Shown one piece after another: positions 34,201-46,146 of a stretch of DNA of 64,000 bases. The stretch comes from Silene latifolia (taxonomy: Eukaryota; Streptophyta; Magnoliopsida; Caryophyllales; Caryophyllaceae). The position numbers and the translations under genes were made by a program. Below the pieces are notes generated by a model. It saw only the letters and a program-made list of their open reading frames with translations, was not told the origin of the DNA and made no database searches. The stretch lies in NCBI RefSeq assembly GCF_048544455.1, contig NC_133534.1:225336292-225400291 (forward strand). Direction: 5' to 3'. How positions within the stretch are numbered: position 1 is the first letter of the stretch; every line of letters starts with the position of its first letter.

Positions 34201-36870
34201 TCATCTCAATTCAATTGAAATGACATGACTCATCATGTTTAGCCTATGAGAAGGCTTTGGTTAGTAGGTTTTATCAACTTCTTGTACCTTACTCAACCTT
34301 ACTACATACTTGTTTTCCTTGTAATGTATACATTTGCATTACAAACTTTCTGAGTACGTGTCGAGATCCAATCAAGACATAGGCCCTCTAGCCTTAGAAT
34401 ATCTCCCACTTTTTTCACAGTGTGCGGGACTCATCCTTCTTGCACATCCCATGATTGCAAGTGTACTCAATTTCCGTTGTAAATATTTCTCATTGTTCTT
34501 TATTGCCTAGAACGATTCTAGAAAATCTATTTCTTAAATAACATAGCCACAATAGTATCTTAACCATCCTAATGTGTTTTGATTATGGTTTTGTCGGAAA
34601 CCATGCTCAATCTCAATTGTCAACTGTCACTTGTGTAACACCCTTACACAAAATTGCATCAAAAACACTTTGCTTTACATCCTTAATGCTTCTGCAAGCA
34701 GTTAAAGGTAATCAATATGGCTACTTGGTAACTATTTCTTGAATTCGATTTTGAAACAATTCATCATACTCAAAGTATATGAAGTGTTATACATCATTTC
34801 CTATTTAATTGATTCGGCAGCGGAAGCAAATGGAATCAATCAAATATGTTCTACTTGATAGAACTAGTAATGAATCTTATCAACATAAGACTTCTTATTT
34901 GACGCTAATATCATGTGGATTTATCTTCATAAATCTGGATATTAAAGATGTATTATATTTCTCCAACTCTTAAATCATTCCCAATGATCAATATGTCATC
35001 CACATATAAGACTAATTTAAAATTCCGTAACTCCCACTAAACTCCATGTATAAACACAACTTCTCGACTTATCGAGAAAAGTTTTATAACATGATCAAAA
35101 CATTGATTCCAACTCATTGATGTCCTACTTAAGATTCTCTCTTAAGTTTCACATTATTTTAGGATTGCAAGAATCTACAAAACTCAAGACATGTATTGAA
35201 TACATTCCTTCCAATTGTAGAAGTGGGTTTTAGATTCACTCGCTATGTATTTCATAATAATGAAACACAATCCCTAAGAAGATCCAAATAGACTTAAGCA
35301 TTTCAACCAGTGCAAAACTCTTTGCCACCAATCTTGCTTTGAAATCTCTCTTTATTAGTGCAAAACCCTTTGTCACTAATCAAGCCCTTTTATTTCGGAT
35401 TCCTTGTATTGAGTTGTGACTTTAACACTCTCATGTAAGTCATATGTTCATTACTTTCTAGAAGTAATCAACTTGAATCAAACGATTTCTTTTGTAAGTT
35501 ATAAGCTCTTTACTTTCATAAAAGTAGCATGAATTCATCATTTTCAACAAGTGACGAATTTAACCTCCTAGGTTTTAAAGAAACAACATCTTACACAAAA
35601 CGTCTCATGTAGTCAAGAAAGACCAGTTTCTTGCGACATAACATTCTCTGTGGCATTCTTTGTGGCTCTTGAATAATTTCTCCCACTCCGTCTTCTAGAA
35701 ATAAACTTGTATTTTAGAAAGACAGCTTCACGAGCCGCAAACCCGTTGTACTCGTGATAATTGAAAGGGAAAAATGAGCATTTGTTTCTTGTGTAAACTT
35801 ACAAATATGGTACTTTACCATTTCATATCTCATATGATTCGTTTTAGATTTAGTGGGAAAATAATTTAGACAAAATGATAAAATCCCCAAGAGAATCAAG
35901 TAACTCAAGGTAACTTGATTGAAGTCCAAACCATATCGAATAGCGTTTGAATTCTTATCCAATCACACATTATTCCATAATGTGTGCTAAGAGAGATTAA
36001 CTTATGATACTATATCACATTTCCTTTGGCTTATATCAAAGTCTTTACTTTGATAATCCCATCACGATTAAATCGTGCTTCTTTGAACTTTTGAACTTCT
36101 TCAAAGATTTCTCTATTTACCTTATTAAGTGAACACATTAGTGTCAACCTAAATCGTTGGTAAAAGAAAATGATCAACCTATTTTGGATCAATGATTTAC
36201 AACCTCGATCTCCTTTTCAACCAAAAGGCACGAGACATCTTGCCTTGAATACAAGATACGCATATACCATAAGATCTAATGGTTTCAAGAGTACTCGATA
36301 ACTCTTTGCGTTCATCATTCCAGATTCTAAGGTTTAATCTTGGGTTACCAATTTGAGTCTTGCATCATCTACATGATATATCATTCTAGTTTGGTTTAGA
36401 ATATATTTACATTGATAATGGGCTAGCCATATATCAAATCGTGGTGTATAGGGTTACAAAAAATGAAACCTCTTTTGTATCTTAACAAGTTCATATTCTT
36501 ATTTAGAGTTTATTCACTTAATAGTCACAATTAAGTACAACTCTAAACCCAAAAACTAGATTTAGTACACAATGACTCTATCTCTCAACATTATTGTTGC
36601 TAGTCGTCATATTCTAATCATTCTATGTATCGCATACAATGATGAAAACCACCATCGGTTTCTAATATTGACGAAATGGTACTAGCAAAATTTATGTCAA
36701 TCAAATAAATAAAGAACTAAGTCTTATTAGATGTCCCACAACTAACTTGCTTATTCTTTAACAACTTGGGGTAGTTTCCTTTCTAGTGTCCAACATTTAA
36801 GACAATGGAAACTTTATTGGTCGGGATTGACAGGTTTAGTATCGTCATTCTCAATAACTTTACTTTTAAC
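34201..36870 (-). pseudogene. gag-pol: Fossil copia gag-pol of element D
   Basis: On the minus strand the order and damage match element A. RNase H remnants lie at about 34250-34440. LYVDD is at 34991-35010, so the reverse transcriptase YVDD is kept. KARLVAKS is fused to FALVEMLKSIWI at about 35285-35350, showing the same deletion as in A. The degenerate zinc knuckle and NYPKLL-type region is at about 36765-36835. No frame is long enough for a working protein. The shared deletion, as opposed to scattered stops, shows common descent from an already defective parent. Confidence 0.8.
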
Positions 36871-39544
36871 ATTACCTTGTATCAATTCCATTATAATCTT
36901 TACTTCTTGAACCTCGTCCTCATCTTAACGGTTTAAGAGAATGTTCCCACTCATTTCAATGAGTCTTTGCTTTAAGAAGCAAAATTGAATTCATGAAGAT
37001 TACTCTTCATTTGTTCGTTTTAGTCTTAAAACTTTCATTGAAGTGGTTGCATTATTTTGGTCAATTACGAATTCTAACAAATCTAATCACCAAAACAATT
37101 TATCGCTTCAAGGTACTTAATTTAATTAAGCATATGAGAAACAATTCATTGTAAATATATATGTTAGTCAAGAATCAAAAACCTTTTTGATAATGAATAA
37201 CTTTAATCTATACTCTTTACAAGAGATCCTTAGCAATGGTTTATTTGAGGTTTTAGAAGCAAAATCATATTTGTCTTTAGTTACGATGTTTTAATGGAGA
37301 TTTGAATCAAAAAACGAAATGATATCGTATATGAATTGTGGTAAAGAAATAGAATAATATGATAACGGAATAGTGGAAAACTTAACATTTATCGTTTTAT
37401 TAATACTTGTAAATAACAAGTAAAGCATTTACATAGTGACCTCTACCCAACTATGATAAATGATTCCAAGATCCAAATTCATATTAACTTGGGCACGGTA
37501 GGGCCGATTCATCCCTTATCAATATAACTCGGTGGATTAACTCTTTAACTGATTCTACTTTTAGAACTCTTGGTCGATAAAATTACATTAACTTTTATCT
37601 TTAGCCCGGAACACATGCGACTACGGTCACGAATACTTCCGTTGAGCTCAATCCAAATTTTGAATAAATATGTCCATGATCCAAATCCACATCAACTTGG
37701 GCACGGTAGGGCCGATTCATCCCTCATCAACATGAATTCGGTGGATAGACATTTATCACCCACTTCACCAACGTAACAAGGTTTGTCTTACGGTAAAGCC
37801 GGCTCAACTCCCTTGCGAAACTGGTACTTCATGGTTTCTAATTTTTGGTAAGGCTAAGTCTCAATTGATTATTTTTAGCGAGAGGTCATGTCAATTTATT
37901 ATCTATCACGTTTTAAGTGAACTAAAGCGGTGAACTACGATAATTCTAATTGACATGGTCGATATACTCGATTAAAATGACAATGCATGTTTTAGTTATG
38001 GCGATTTAGCGATGCATGCGACATATAAATAAAATGCAAAATATAAAATAAATCCTAGTATGGCCTTCCTAAAATAGAAAATCTAATTAACTATTACATA
38101 TTCAGAAACCAACTCCATTGGTCCCTTGAACTTCGGTTTTGGCACGTATCTCGAGGTAACACTATCTTTATGTATCGTCTTCCTTGAGTGACACCGTCTT
38201 CAAGGAACTCCGGAATAAATAAATTACATAACAAATTACATAATTTCCTATTATACATTTGTAATTAAAATAAAATAAATATATTAAATTACAAAACGGT
38301 GATACGAGATCACAATAAATTACAACTGAATCGATATTCCCATACATTTCGGGTAATACCAATTAAAAACTAAGGCCATACTAAGTAAAAATTACATAAT
38401 TCAAAATTACATAAAATAAAATTATGACAATCATAAATAAAATGCAGCATTATAATATGTATGAACATGCCCAATTTTATGCTAAATCGCCTTTAAGGAG
38501 CCAATATCGTATATTAATCGGTTTTTACGGATTTGCGTGATTCAACCTTTTAAAATCACAATAAATTACATAAAATCATATTTATGCACAAGTTAATTAC
38601 CCTAACCAACTTAGGACTCAAAATTAGTCTCCACTAACTTATTGACTATAATTAACTCATATTTCTTAAAATTGTTCATTAATGGACTCAAAATTACAAT
38701 AAAATGCCATAAACTTCAAATAAATCACAAAAATTTCAAATAAATTCAAAATTTGAAAATTAAACTCATGAACATTCTGGAAAAATACAATGACACTCAT
38801 AATATTCAAAAACTTAGGTTAAAAATTTCGAAAGTTATCGGGAAAAACAATGTTGCGGTTTATCGGATTTATCAATTATAATCATAAAAACATGAGAAAA
38901 ATTATATTCATCAACATTTCAATTTTAGATCTGAAAAGGATAATAAAATGCAACATGTGACGTTTTTCCTTAGTCATGAAGTATGTTTTAGCAATTTTTC
39001 ACTAATTAAGTCACTATTTATGCTATTTTCATCAAAAATTCATAAATCATGCATGAAGACTTCTTTATAGCCTATTATTTTACACACATCTTGTAAAATT
39101 GCATGTGACAACATACTAAATTTCTATGACCAGATTCGAAATATTTCTCATATTAACCTATTTTTTATCTAAATCCGATTTTTATAATGAAAAATCCATA
39201 TTTCGAGCATAAAAACTCCAAAATTTTTGAAAATTTCCAGATCATCTAAAAATAATATATGTGAAAACATATCCAAAAATCACTGAAAAATTCGAAGTTT
39301 AGCTAATTTTCGTCCAAAATGACATTTTTATCATAAAAATCACATTTTAATGCCATTATTAAATAAAATGAACAATAAAAATCCATAAATTAACCAAAAA
39401 ATCCTAAATACATTTTAGGATCAGAAACTTTAACATGCATAATAAATTTCGTGATATATCATAATAAACACAAATTTATAAGTTTTATATGTTAATCGTA
39501 TAACTCGGAAAAACTATAACCGATTTGCATGCAAACAACCTTGT
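36871..39544 (-). other. Leader of copia element D with two repeat blocks
   Basis: This AT-rich, gene-free stretch is the reverse of the A leader. Two copies of the block gggcacggtagggccgattc lie at 37492-37511 and 37699-37718. In D the arm bases differ from A (CGGCCCTACCG against CGGCTACCCCG in sense). Confidence 0.7.
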
Positions 39545-39557
39545 GCTCATGATACCG
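39545..39557 (-). promoter_or_regulatory. Degenerate primer-binding site of D
   Basis: The complement reads CGGTATCATGAGC, an initiator-Met site with one inserted base and one change, next to the 5' LTR of D. Confidence 0.7.
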
Positions 39558-39559
39558 CT

Positions 39560-40869
39560 TGTTGAAAATCTATATCTCATTATACAACATATTCTTATAT
39601 GTTTCAAATTTATTTAGTCATAAAATAAATTCTTGATCTTATGCATGCAAACTAAAAAGGTAAGAGAAGAAATCATGTTCCTTACTATGATAATTTCGGT
39701 CATCATACGGGCACCAACAAGATCTCCTTCTTGTTAGTTCTTGAGCTTTCCATTAATGGATGAACATTCATGACTTCGAATTAGAAGCCCTTCAATTAGT
39801 AGCACCCAAAACTATCCCTCAAATCCACAAACTAATATGTACTAGATATTTGTAATGTGGTTTACCTTAAAATTGATTACTAATACTCATATACTACTAC
39901 TAGTATTATTAGTTATTGATTTAAATAAATTAGATTCATAAAACTTGAATTTTATGAAGAACAAGAGAGAGAAGTAGTTGTTTTTCATAAAACATGAGAG
40001 AATGATAAAAAGAGGAAAAATCCACTCACTTTTTTCACCAAAACCGGTTGGTGTATGGTATATGGACCAATTTTTCTTTTTCCTTTTGTCTTCACAAGAC
40101 AAATTGGTGTAAGGCTTTTGCATGGTCAAGTCACTATCAAGTGTCATAGACAAATGAATAAGACAAATGAACAAGACAAAATTTCTCACAAGCTCACCAA
40201 TATTTCGGTTTACATGTGGTAATATGGAGTCCATTTTATTTTTGTCAATTGTACAATTGTATGTCATGTGACATGTGACATGTCTTATGTCATGTTTTAA
40301 TTTAAAATGCATATTTAACAAATTAAATATCATTTACAAATTAAATAAATCATATTTAACAAATTGACTAGTAATATAAAATTACTTTCTCATAAAATGG
40401 TCATTTAATTACTAGTTAGTATAATTCACAACATCTTGTAATTATAACTAACTTATCATTCTCATCTCGCGTGTTTCGCAAACACCGATTAATTTTCGTA
40501 ATATAACTTCTTAAATTACTAAATAAAGTCTCATTTAATCACATTATAATAAGATGTCATTATCTCTCTTATGATAATAATTTGTTCAATTTTAAGGAAT
40601 TAATTAATCTGTATCGGCATACAATTAATTAACCTTTTCAATTAAGGGAATCGTCCTTTAGGTGTGACCTCAAGGGATCAACTGATCACCACCGTCGCAC
40701 GACAGTAATGTCAAACTCTAGCCAGCCAATCATTACCGATATGTGTGGACCAGTTGACTATATATGTAATGTATCATCCCTTTCGTATTCTTGGTATGAG
40801 ATTTAAATATGTGATCAATTTGATCAACAATTGTGATCGCATTATTGTCGGAGGACACTTACTCCAACA
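39560..40869 (-). repeat. 5' LTR of D
   Basis: This is the full LTR of 1310 bp without the SINE. In sense orientation it starts TGTTGGAGTAAG and ends TTCAACA (one change in the terminal repeat). Confidence 0.93.
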
Positions 40870-41150
40870 GTTCGTCTGTTTTCCTTGCTGCAGGTACAGA
40901 TGAAGATAATGCAGGAGCTGTCAATAAGTATTATGCAATTAATGTCAGTCAAAGTGGGAGCGAGGATGTTAAAGCTGGTGAGAAAGGAGTAAGGACGAGA
41001 AAAGTTCGCGCGTATGTGGACGTCAATTATTCTCCTCCCAACGATTCAAATTCAAGCTCGTGGAAATTGAAGAGGACGATTAATGTTGCTGAGATGACGT
41101 CCTCCAGTCAGAAGCCCTCCGAGGGGCTACTGAATTGCTTTGAGAAGTGA
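40870..41150 (+). pseudogene. Tail of protease unit copy 1 of C
   Basis: After element D the frame resumes from the TSD with SSVFLAAGTDEDNAG and runs to the stop at 41148-41150, ending GLLNCFEK. Copies 2 and 3 have the same tail joined directly to the protease. The Ser/Lys-rich tail has no known domain. Confidence 0.88.
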
Positions 41151-41847
41151 GCGGGGAAATGCCCCGTGTACCAATTTGTATAAACAATTTTTAATTTCCG
41201 TCGGATCTGTTTATTGCTTTTAATTAGGAAAATTAGAATTTAGACATTTTTAGCATAGATTAGAAGACTATGGACTGTTACTATTCGTATTTGGTACTTT
41301 GGGATATTTTTGCGAGTGTTTTTATGCAAGTTTGGGGAATTATACGCAAATTCAAGAGCTTACACGAAGAAAAGAGCTCGATCGAGTACTTTTTGTACTC
41401 GATCGAGTGAATTCTGTTCGATCGAATGATCCCATATTACTCGATCGACAAAAGCTGAAAAGGGGAGTTCTCGATCGAGTAACTTTTCACTTGATCGAGT
41501 AGATGAATACAAGAAGTACTCGATCGAGCAGTTCTAAACCACTCGATCGAGTGAAATTGGAAATTACACGCAGGGAGTCTCTTTAACTCCCTCCTTTGTT
41601 TTATTATTTCATTTCTTCTTCATTATTTCGTCTCCCTCAACCTTATTTGTGATCAAAAACCCCCAAAATCCTCCATTTTCTTGTCCATTTACCAAATCTA
41701 CCACCTACATTTTGTTTATTGCAAATTAATCGTCATTTGCCCTCTACTTCCCCTTTGATTTACGCTATTTTACACGGTCAATTAAGGGTTTTAGGGTTTC
41801 GCGGTTTTTCGATCAAAAATCGCCATTTTACACGGTCAATTAAGGCA
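41151..41847 (+). other. Non-coding part of unit 1 of C with palindrome array
   Basis: Eight palindrome sites at about 41374-41553 are followed by a pyrimidine-rich block and a stretch like a plant mRNA leader (agggttttagggtttcg). There is no gene. The 67-residue frame at 41299 is the array read as LDRV repeats. Confidence 0.8.
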
Positions 41848-41982
41848 TGCTAGTGCTCGATCGAGTGAAAAATCACCTGAAAGACCACATTCGAGAGGAA
41901 AGAAGTCTCGATCGAAGGATTTAGAGCTTGATTCGGCTGATACATTGGAAGAGAGGACAAAGGGCTCGAGATACCCATCACG

Positions 41983-43035
41983 GTGCCCTTCCCGAGGCGT
42001 TTGCAGAGTACTAAGGTTAATCAACAATTCGGCAAATTTGTCGAACTCCTGAAAAGCTTGCAAGTCACTGTGCCATTCGCCGAATTGCTAACACGGGTAC
42101 CCTCTTACCTTAAATTTATGAAAGAAATTTTATCGCGTATGAGGCACATTAACGACCAGGAAACGGTAGCTTTCACCGAGGTAGGGACGGCCCTAGTTCA
42201 AAATAAGTTACCTCCCAAACAGTCAGATCCGGGTAGTTTTTCGATTCCGTGTCATATTGGTACCCACTTAATTGATAACGCGTTATGCGATCTTGGCGCT
42301 AGCGTGAGTGTCTTACCGCTGTCTCTGGCTAAGAGACTTGGTTTGACCAAGTTTAATTGCACAAATATGACTGTTCAGATGGCCGACCGTAGCATATCAC
42401 GGCCACTAGGTGTCATAAAAGACATACCTAATAAGATCGGGAGGTTCTTTTTTCCCGTTGACTTCGTTGTACTTGACATCCCCGAAGATACCTATACCCC
42501 TATCATTTTAGGGAGACCATTTTTATTTAATGCCCGTGTAGTGATAGACGTCGGGGGCAAGACATTGACTTTCCAGGTTGGGGACGAGGAATTGATATTC
42601 CATCAGTCTAAGTTCCGAAGGGCACCCATGCAAGCTCAGCCTTGCAATGCCCTCTCTTCTACTGACCCTCCTATTCACACTCCAAATGAAGATTTGAAAC
42701 AGCGTGCTGCTATCGTGACCCCTCCGCCTCAGGTTGAGAGCAACAAGGAGGAAAGTTCGTCTGTTTTCCTTGCTGCAGGTACAGATGAAGATAATGCAGG
42801 AGCTGTCAATAAGTATTATGCAATTAATGTCAGTCAAAGTGGTAGCGATGATGTTAAAGCTGGTGAGAAAGGAGTAAGGACGAGAAAAGTTCGCGCGTAT
42901 GTGGACGTCAATTATTCTCCTCCCAACGATTCAAGTTCAAGCTCGTGGAAATTGAAGAGGACGATTAATGTTGCTGAGATGACGTCCTCCAGTCAGAAGC
43001 CCTCCGAGGGGCTACTGAATTGCTTTGAGAAGTGA
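41983..43035 (+). CDS. pro: Protease unit copy 2 of C (retropepsin-like, open frame)
   Basis: An uninterrupted frame of about 350 codons runs from the region after the palindrome linker to the stop at 43033-43035. It contains PFPRRLQSTKVNQQFGKF, the active site CDLGAS (42286-42303), IILGRPF, GKTLTFQVGDEELIF and the Ser/Lys-rich tail ending in NCFEK. There is no ATG at the start of the homologous region; a 1-base loss near 41955 (gaggacaaag where copies 1 and 3 have gaggaacaaag) separates it from the linker frame. It is also cut off from gag by the non-coding part of unit 1, so translation would need an internal start or splicing. The family role is cleavage of the gag polyprotein. The open frame probably reflects recent duplication, not use. 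Confidence 0.75.
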   Translation: MPFPRRLQSTKVNQQFGKFVELLKSLQVTVPFAELLTRVPSYLKFMKEILSRMRHINDQETVAFTEVGTALVQNKLPPKQSDPGSFSIPCHIGTHLIDNALCDLGASVSVLPLSLAKRLGLTKFNCTNMTVQMADRSISRPLGVIKDIPNKIGRFFFPVDFVVLDIPEDTYTPIILGRPFLFNARVVIDVGGKTLTFQVGDEELIFHQSKFRRAPMQAQPCNALSSTDPPIHTPNEDLKQRAAIVTPPPQVESNKEESSSVFLAAGTDEDNAGAVNKYYAINVSQSGSDDVKAGEKGVRTRKVRAYVDVNYSPPNDSSSSSWKLKRTINVAEMTSSSQKPSEGLLNCFEK

Positions 43036-43732
43036 GCGGGGAAATGCCCCGTGTACCAATTTGTATAAACAATATTTAATTTCCGTCGGATCTGTTTATT
43101 GCTTTTAATTAGGAAAATTAGAATTTAGACATTTTTAGCATAGATTAGAAGACTATGGATTGTTACTATTCGTATTTGGTACTTTGGGATATTTTTGCGA
43201 GTGTTTTTATGCAGGTTTGGGGAATTATACGCAAATTCAAGAGCTTACACGAGGAAAAGAGCTCGATCGAGTACTTTTTGTACACGATCGAGTGAATTCT
43301 GTTCGATCGAATGATCCCATATTACTCGATCGACAAAAGCTGAAAAGGGGAGTTCTCGATCGAGTAACTTTTCACTCGATCGAGTAGATGAATACAAGAA
43401 GTACTCGAACGAGCAGTTCTAAACCACTCGATCGAGTGAAATTGGAAATTACACGCAGGGAGTCTCTTTAACTCCCTCCTTTGTTTTATTATTTCATTTC
43501 TTCTTCATTATTTCGTCTCCCTCAACCTTATTTGTGATCAAAAACCCCCAAAATCCTCCATTTTCTTGTCCATTTACCAAATCTACTACCTATATTTTGT
43601 TTATTGCAAATTAATCGTCATTTGCCCTCTACTTCCCCTTTGATTTACGCTATTTTACACGGTCAATTAAGGGTTTTAGGGTTTCGCGGTTTTTCGATCA
43701 AAAATCGCCATTTTACACGGTCAATTAAGGCC
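43036..43732 (+). other. Non-coding part of unit 2 of C with palindrome array
   Basis: It matches 41151-41847 with a few substitutions; two of the eight palindromes are altered (gtacacgatcgagtg and actcgaacgag). There is no gene. Confidence 0.8.
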
Positions 43733-43829
43733 TGCTAGTGCTCAATCGAGTGAAAAATCACCTGAAAGACCACGTTCGAGAGGAAAGAAGTCTCGATCGA
43801 AGGATTTATAGCTTGATCCGGCTGATACA

Positions 43830-44921
43830 TTGGAAGAGAGGAACAAAGGGCTCGAGATACCCATCACGGTGCCCTTCCCGAGGCATTTGCAGAGTACTAA
43901 GGTTAATCAACAATTCGGCAAATTTGCCGAACTCCTGAAAAGCTTGCAAGTCCCTATGCCATTCGCCGAATTGCTAACACATGTATTCTCTTACCTTAAA
44001 TTTATGAAAGAAATTTTATCGCCTAAGAGGCACATTAACGACCAGGAGACGGTAGCTTTGACCGAGGTAGGGACGGCCCTAGTTCAGAATAAGTTACCTC
44101 CCAAACAGTCAGACCCGAGTAGTTTTTCGATTCCGTGTCATATTGGTACCCACTTAATTGATAACGCGTTATGCGATCTTGGCGCTAGCGTGAGTGTCTT
44201 ACATTGTCTCTCGGCTAAGAGACTTGGTTTGACCAAGTTTAATTGCACAAATATGACTGTTCAGATGGCCGACCGTAGCATATCACGGCCACTAGGTGTC
44301 ATAGAAGACATACCTGTTAAGATCGGGAGGTTCTTTATTCCCGTTGACTTCGTTGTACTTGACATCCCCGAAGATACCCATACCCCTATCATTTTTGGGA
44401 GACCATTTTTATTTACTGCCCGTGTAATGATATACGTCGGGGGCAAGACATTGACTTTCCAGGTTGGGGACGAGGAATTGATATTCCATCAGTCTAAGTT
44501 CCGAAGGGCTCCCATGCAAGCTCAGCCTTTCAATGCCCTCTCTTCTACTGACCCTCCTATTGACACTCCAAATGAAGATTTGGAACAACGTGCTGCTATC
44601 GTGACCCCTCCGCCTCAGGTTGAGAGCAAAAAAGAGGAAAGTTCGTCTGTTTTCCTTGCTGCAGGTACAGATGAAGATAATGCAGGAGCTGTCAATAAGT
44701 ATTATGCAATTAATGTCAGTCAAAGTGGGAGCGATGATGTTAAAGCTGGTGAGAAAGGAGTAAGGACGAGAAAAGTTCGCGCGTATGTGGACGTCAATTA
44801 TTCTCCTCCCAACGATTCAAGTTCAAGCTCGTGGAAATTGAAGAGGACGATTAATGTTGCTGAGATGACGTCCTCCAGTCAGAAGCCCTCCGAGGGGCTA
44901 CTGAATTGCTTTGAGAAGTGA
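43830..44921 (+). CDS. pro: Protease unit copy 3 of C (retropepsin-like, open frame)
   Basis: An open frame of about 363 codons ends at 44919-44921. The active site CDLGAS is at 44172-44189. Just after it the usual SVLPLSLAKRLGL reads SVLHCLSAKRLGL, because of compensating small changes that shift and restore the frame over about five codons. IIFGRPF replaces IILGRPF, and ARVMIYVGG replaces ARVVIDVGG. A TAG just upstream (43807-43809, TTATAGC where copies 1 and 2 have TTAGAGC) separates it from the linker. As with copy 2 there is no credible initiation codon near the start. The altered flap and helix residues suggest it is inactive, but this is inference. Confidence 0.72.
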   Translation: MEERNKGLEIPITVPFPRHLQSTKVNQQFGKFAELLKSLQVPMPFAELLTHVFSYLKFMKEILSPKRHINDQETVALTEVGTALVQNKLPPKQSDPSSFSIPCHIGTHLIDNALCDLGASVSVLHCLSAKRLGLTKFNCTNMTVQMADRSISRPLGVIEDIPVKIGRFFIPVDFVVLDIPEDTHTPIIFGRPFLFTARVMIYVGGKTLTFQVGDEELIFHQSKFRRAPMQAQPFNALSSTDPPIDTPNEDLEQRAAIVTPPPQVESKKEESSSVFLAAGTDEDNAGAVNKYYAINVSQSGSDDVKAGEKGVRTRKVRAYVDVNYSPPNDSSSSSWKLKRTINVAEMTSSSQKPSEGLLNCFEK

Positions 44922-45598
44922 GCGGGGAAATGCCCCGTGTACCAATTTGTATAAACAATTTTTAATTTCCGTCGGATCTGTTTATTGCTTTTAATTAGGA
45001 AAATTAGAATTTAGACATTTTTAGCATAGATTAGAAGACTATGGACTGTTACTATTCGTATTTGGTACTTTGGGATATTTTTGCGAGTGTTTTTATGCAG
45101 GTTTGAGGAATTATACGCAAATTCAAGAGCTTACAAGAGGAAAAGAGCTCGATCGAGTACTTTTTGTACACGATCGAGTGAATTCTGTTCGATCGAATGA
45201 TCCCATATTACTCGATCGACAAAAGCTGAAAAGGGGAGTTCTCGATCGAGTAACTTTTCACTCGATCGAGTAGATGAATACAAGAAGTACTCGATCGAGC
45301 AGTTCTAAACCACTCGATCGAGTGAAATTGGAAATTACACGCAGGGAGTCTCTTTAACTCCCTCCTTTGTTTTATTATTTCATTTCTTCTTCATTATTCC
45401 GTCTCCCTCAACCTTATTTGTGATAAAAAAACCCCAAAATCCTCCATTTTCTTGTCCATTTACCAAATCTACCACCTACATTTTGTTTATTGCAAATTAA
45501 TCGTCATTTGCCCTCTACTTCCCCTTTGATTTACGCTATTTTACACGGTCAATTAAGGGTTTTAGGATTTCGCGGTTTTTCGATCAAAAATCGCCATT
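44922..45598 (+). other. Non-coding part of unit 3 of C with palindrome array
   Basis: It is the third copy of the array and the leader-like block. It departs from copies 1 and 2 at 45599, where the unit ends. There is no gene. Confidence 0.8.
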
Positions 45599-46146
45599 GT
45601 TGCTTGTTGATTGTCGATTAATTGCTATTTGTAGGTTCCTCATCATCAAGTAAGTAATTCCTACACTTCTTTGCATTTTAATTTCATTAATTTTGCCTTT
45701 TCTGAAGTGAATTAGGAATTAGGGTTCGGTATTCATCTTGGGTCGAATTTTTCGACTATTATTGTATTCTTATGCTTAATTTACCCTTCTTGATGATTAA
45801 TTCCCTCGCCTCATTGATGATTAACATGTTTAATTCGAAATTTTTCGAGAAATTTGTGATTAGGGTTCATCTTAGTCGACATTTTCGACTGTCATTGGGT
45901 CTATACTGCTGGCTCTGCTTAATTTGTCTTAATTGTTGATTAAATTGCTGCCATTGATGCCAGTTACCCGCACCCTATCACTGTTTACTTGTCTTCATTC
46001 GAATTATTGAGGAAAAATTTGGGAATTTTTGGGCTAATAGGTCGAATTTTTCGACCGTCTTTGGGAATTCTCTGCTGCTTAACTGCTGTTTTCAGTGCTG
46101 CTAATTCGTTAATTGCTTATCAAATTCCCCTGCCCTATTTTTTTAG
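45599..46146 (+). promoter_or_regulatory. Leader of the ORF1-like gene with a possible intron (45650-46146)
   Basis: A strong donor CAA/GTAAGT at 45649-45655 and an acceptor in a pyrimidine tract (ccctatttttttag, AG at 45-46 of 46145-46146) bracket a T-rich 497-bp stretch. The Ser/Thr-rich coding part of the next ORF begins right after the acceptor. This fits subgenomic splicing of a downstream retroelement ORF. It is predicted from sequence only. Confidence 0.4.

Larger units (their letters stand above)
31914..40869 (-). mobile_element. Element D: non-autonomous Ty1-copia, same family as A
   Basis: The element is bounded by TGTTGG and CCAACA with exact TSD GTTCG (31909-31913 and 40870-40874). 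It lies inside the protease frame of C in opposite orientation. LTRs are 31914-33389 (with a SINE) and 39560-40869. The internal part is the reverse complement of the same fossil gag-pol as A. The LTRs differ at roughly 20 sites by eye, so D is probably somewhat older than A. Confidence 0.94.
31001..45598 (+). repeat. Three tandem copies of a 1.885-kb protease unit in C
   Basis: Units begin with tgctagtgct at 31001, 41848 and 43733. After removal of element D (8961 bp with one TSD) the periods are about 1886 and 1885 bp. Each unit has the end of the palindrome-coded linker, the protease frame, its tail and stop, a non-coding stretch with eight palindrome sites, and a plant-leader-like block. 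Units 1 and 2 end with an extra copy of ttttacacggtcaattaagg at the junction; unit 3 instead runs into the ORF1 leader at 45599. Confidence 0.93.

Noticed and set aside
41299-41502. LDRV-repeat peptide frames after each protease unit
   Set aside because: They are readings of the non-coding palindrome array. Unlike the gag linker array they are not joined to any coding domain.
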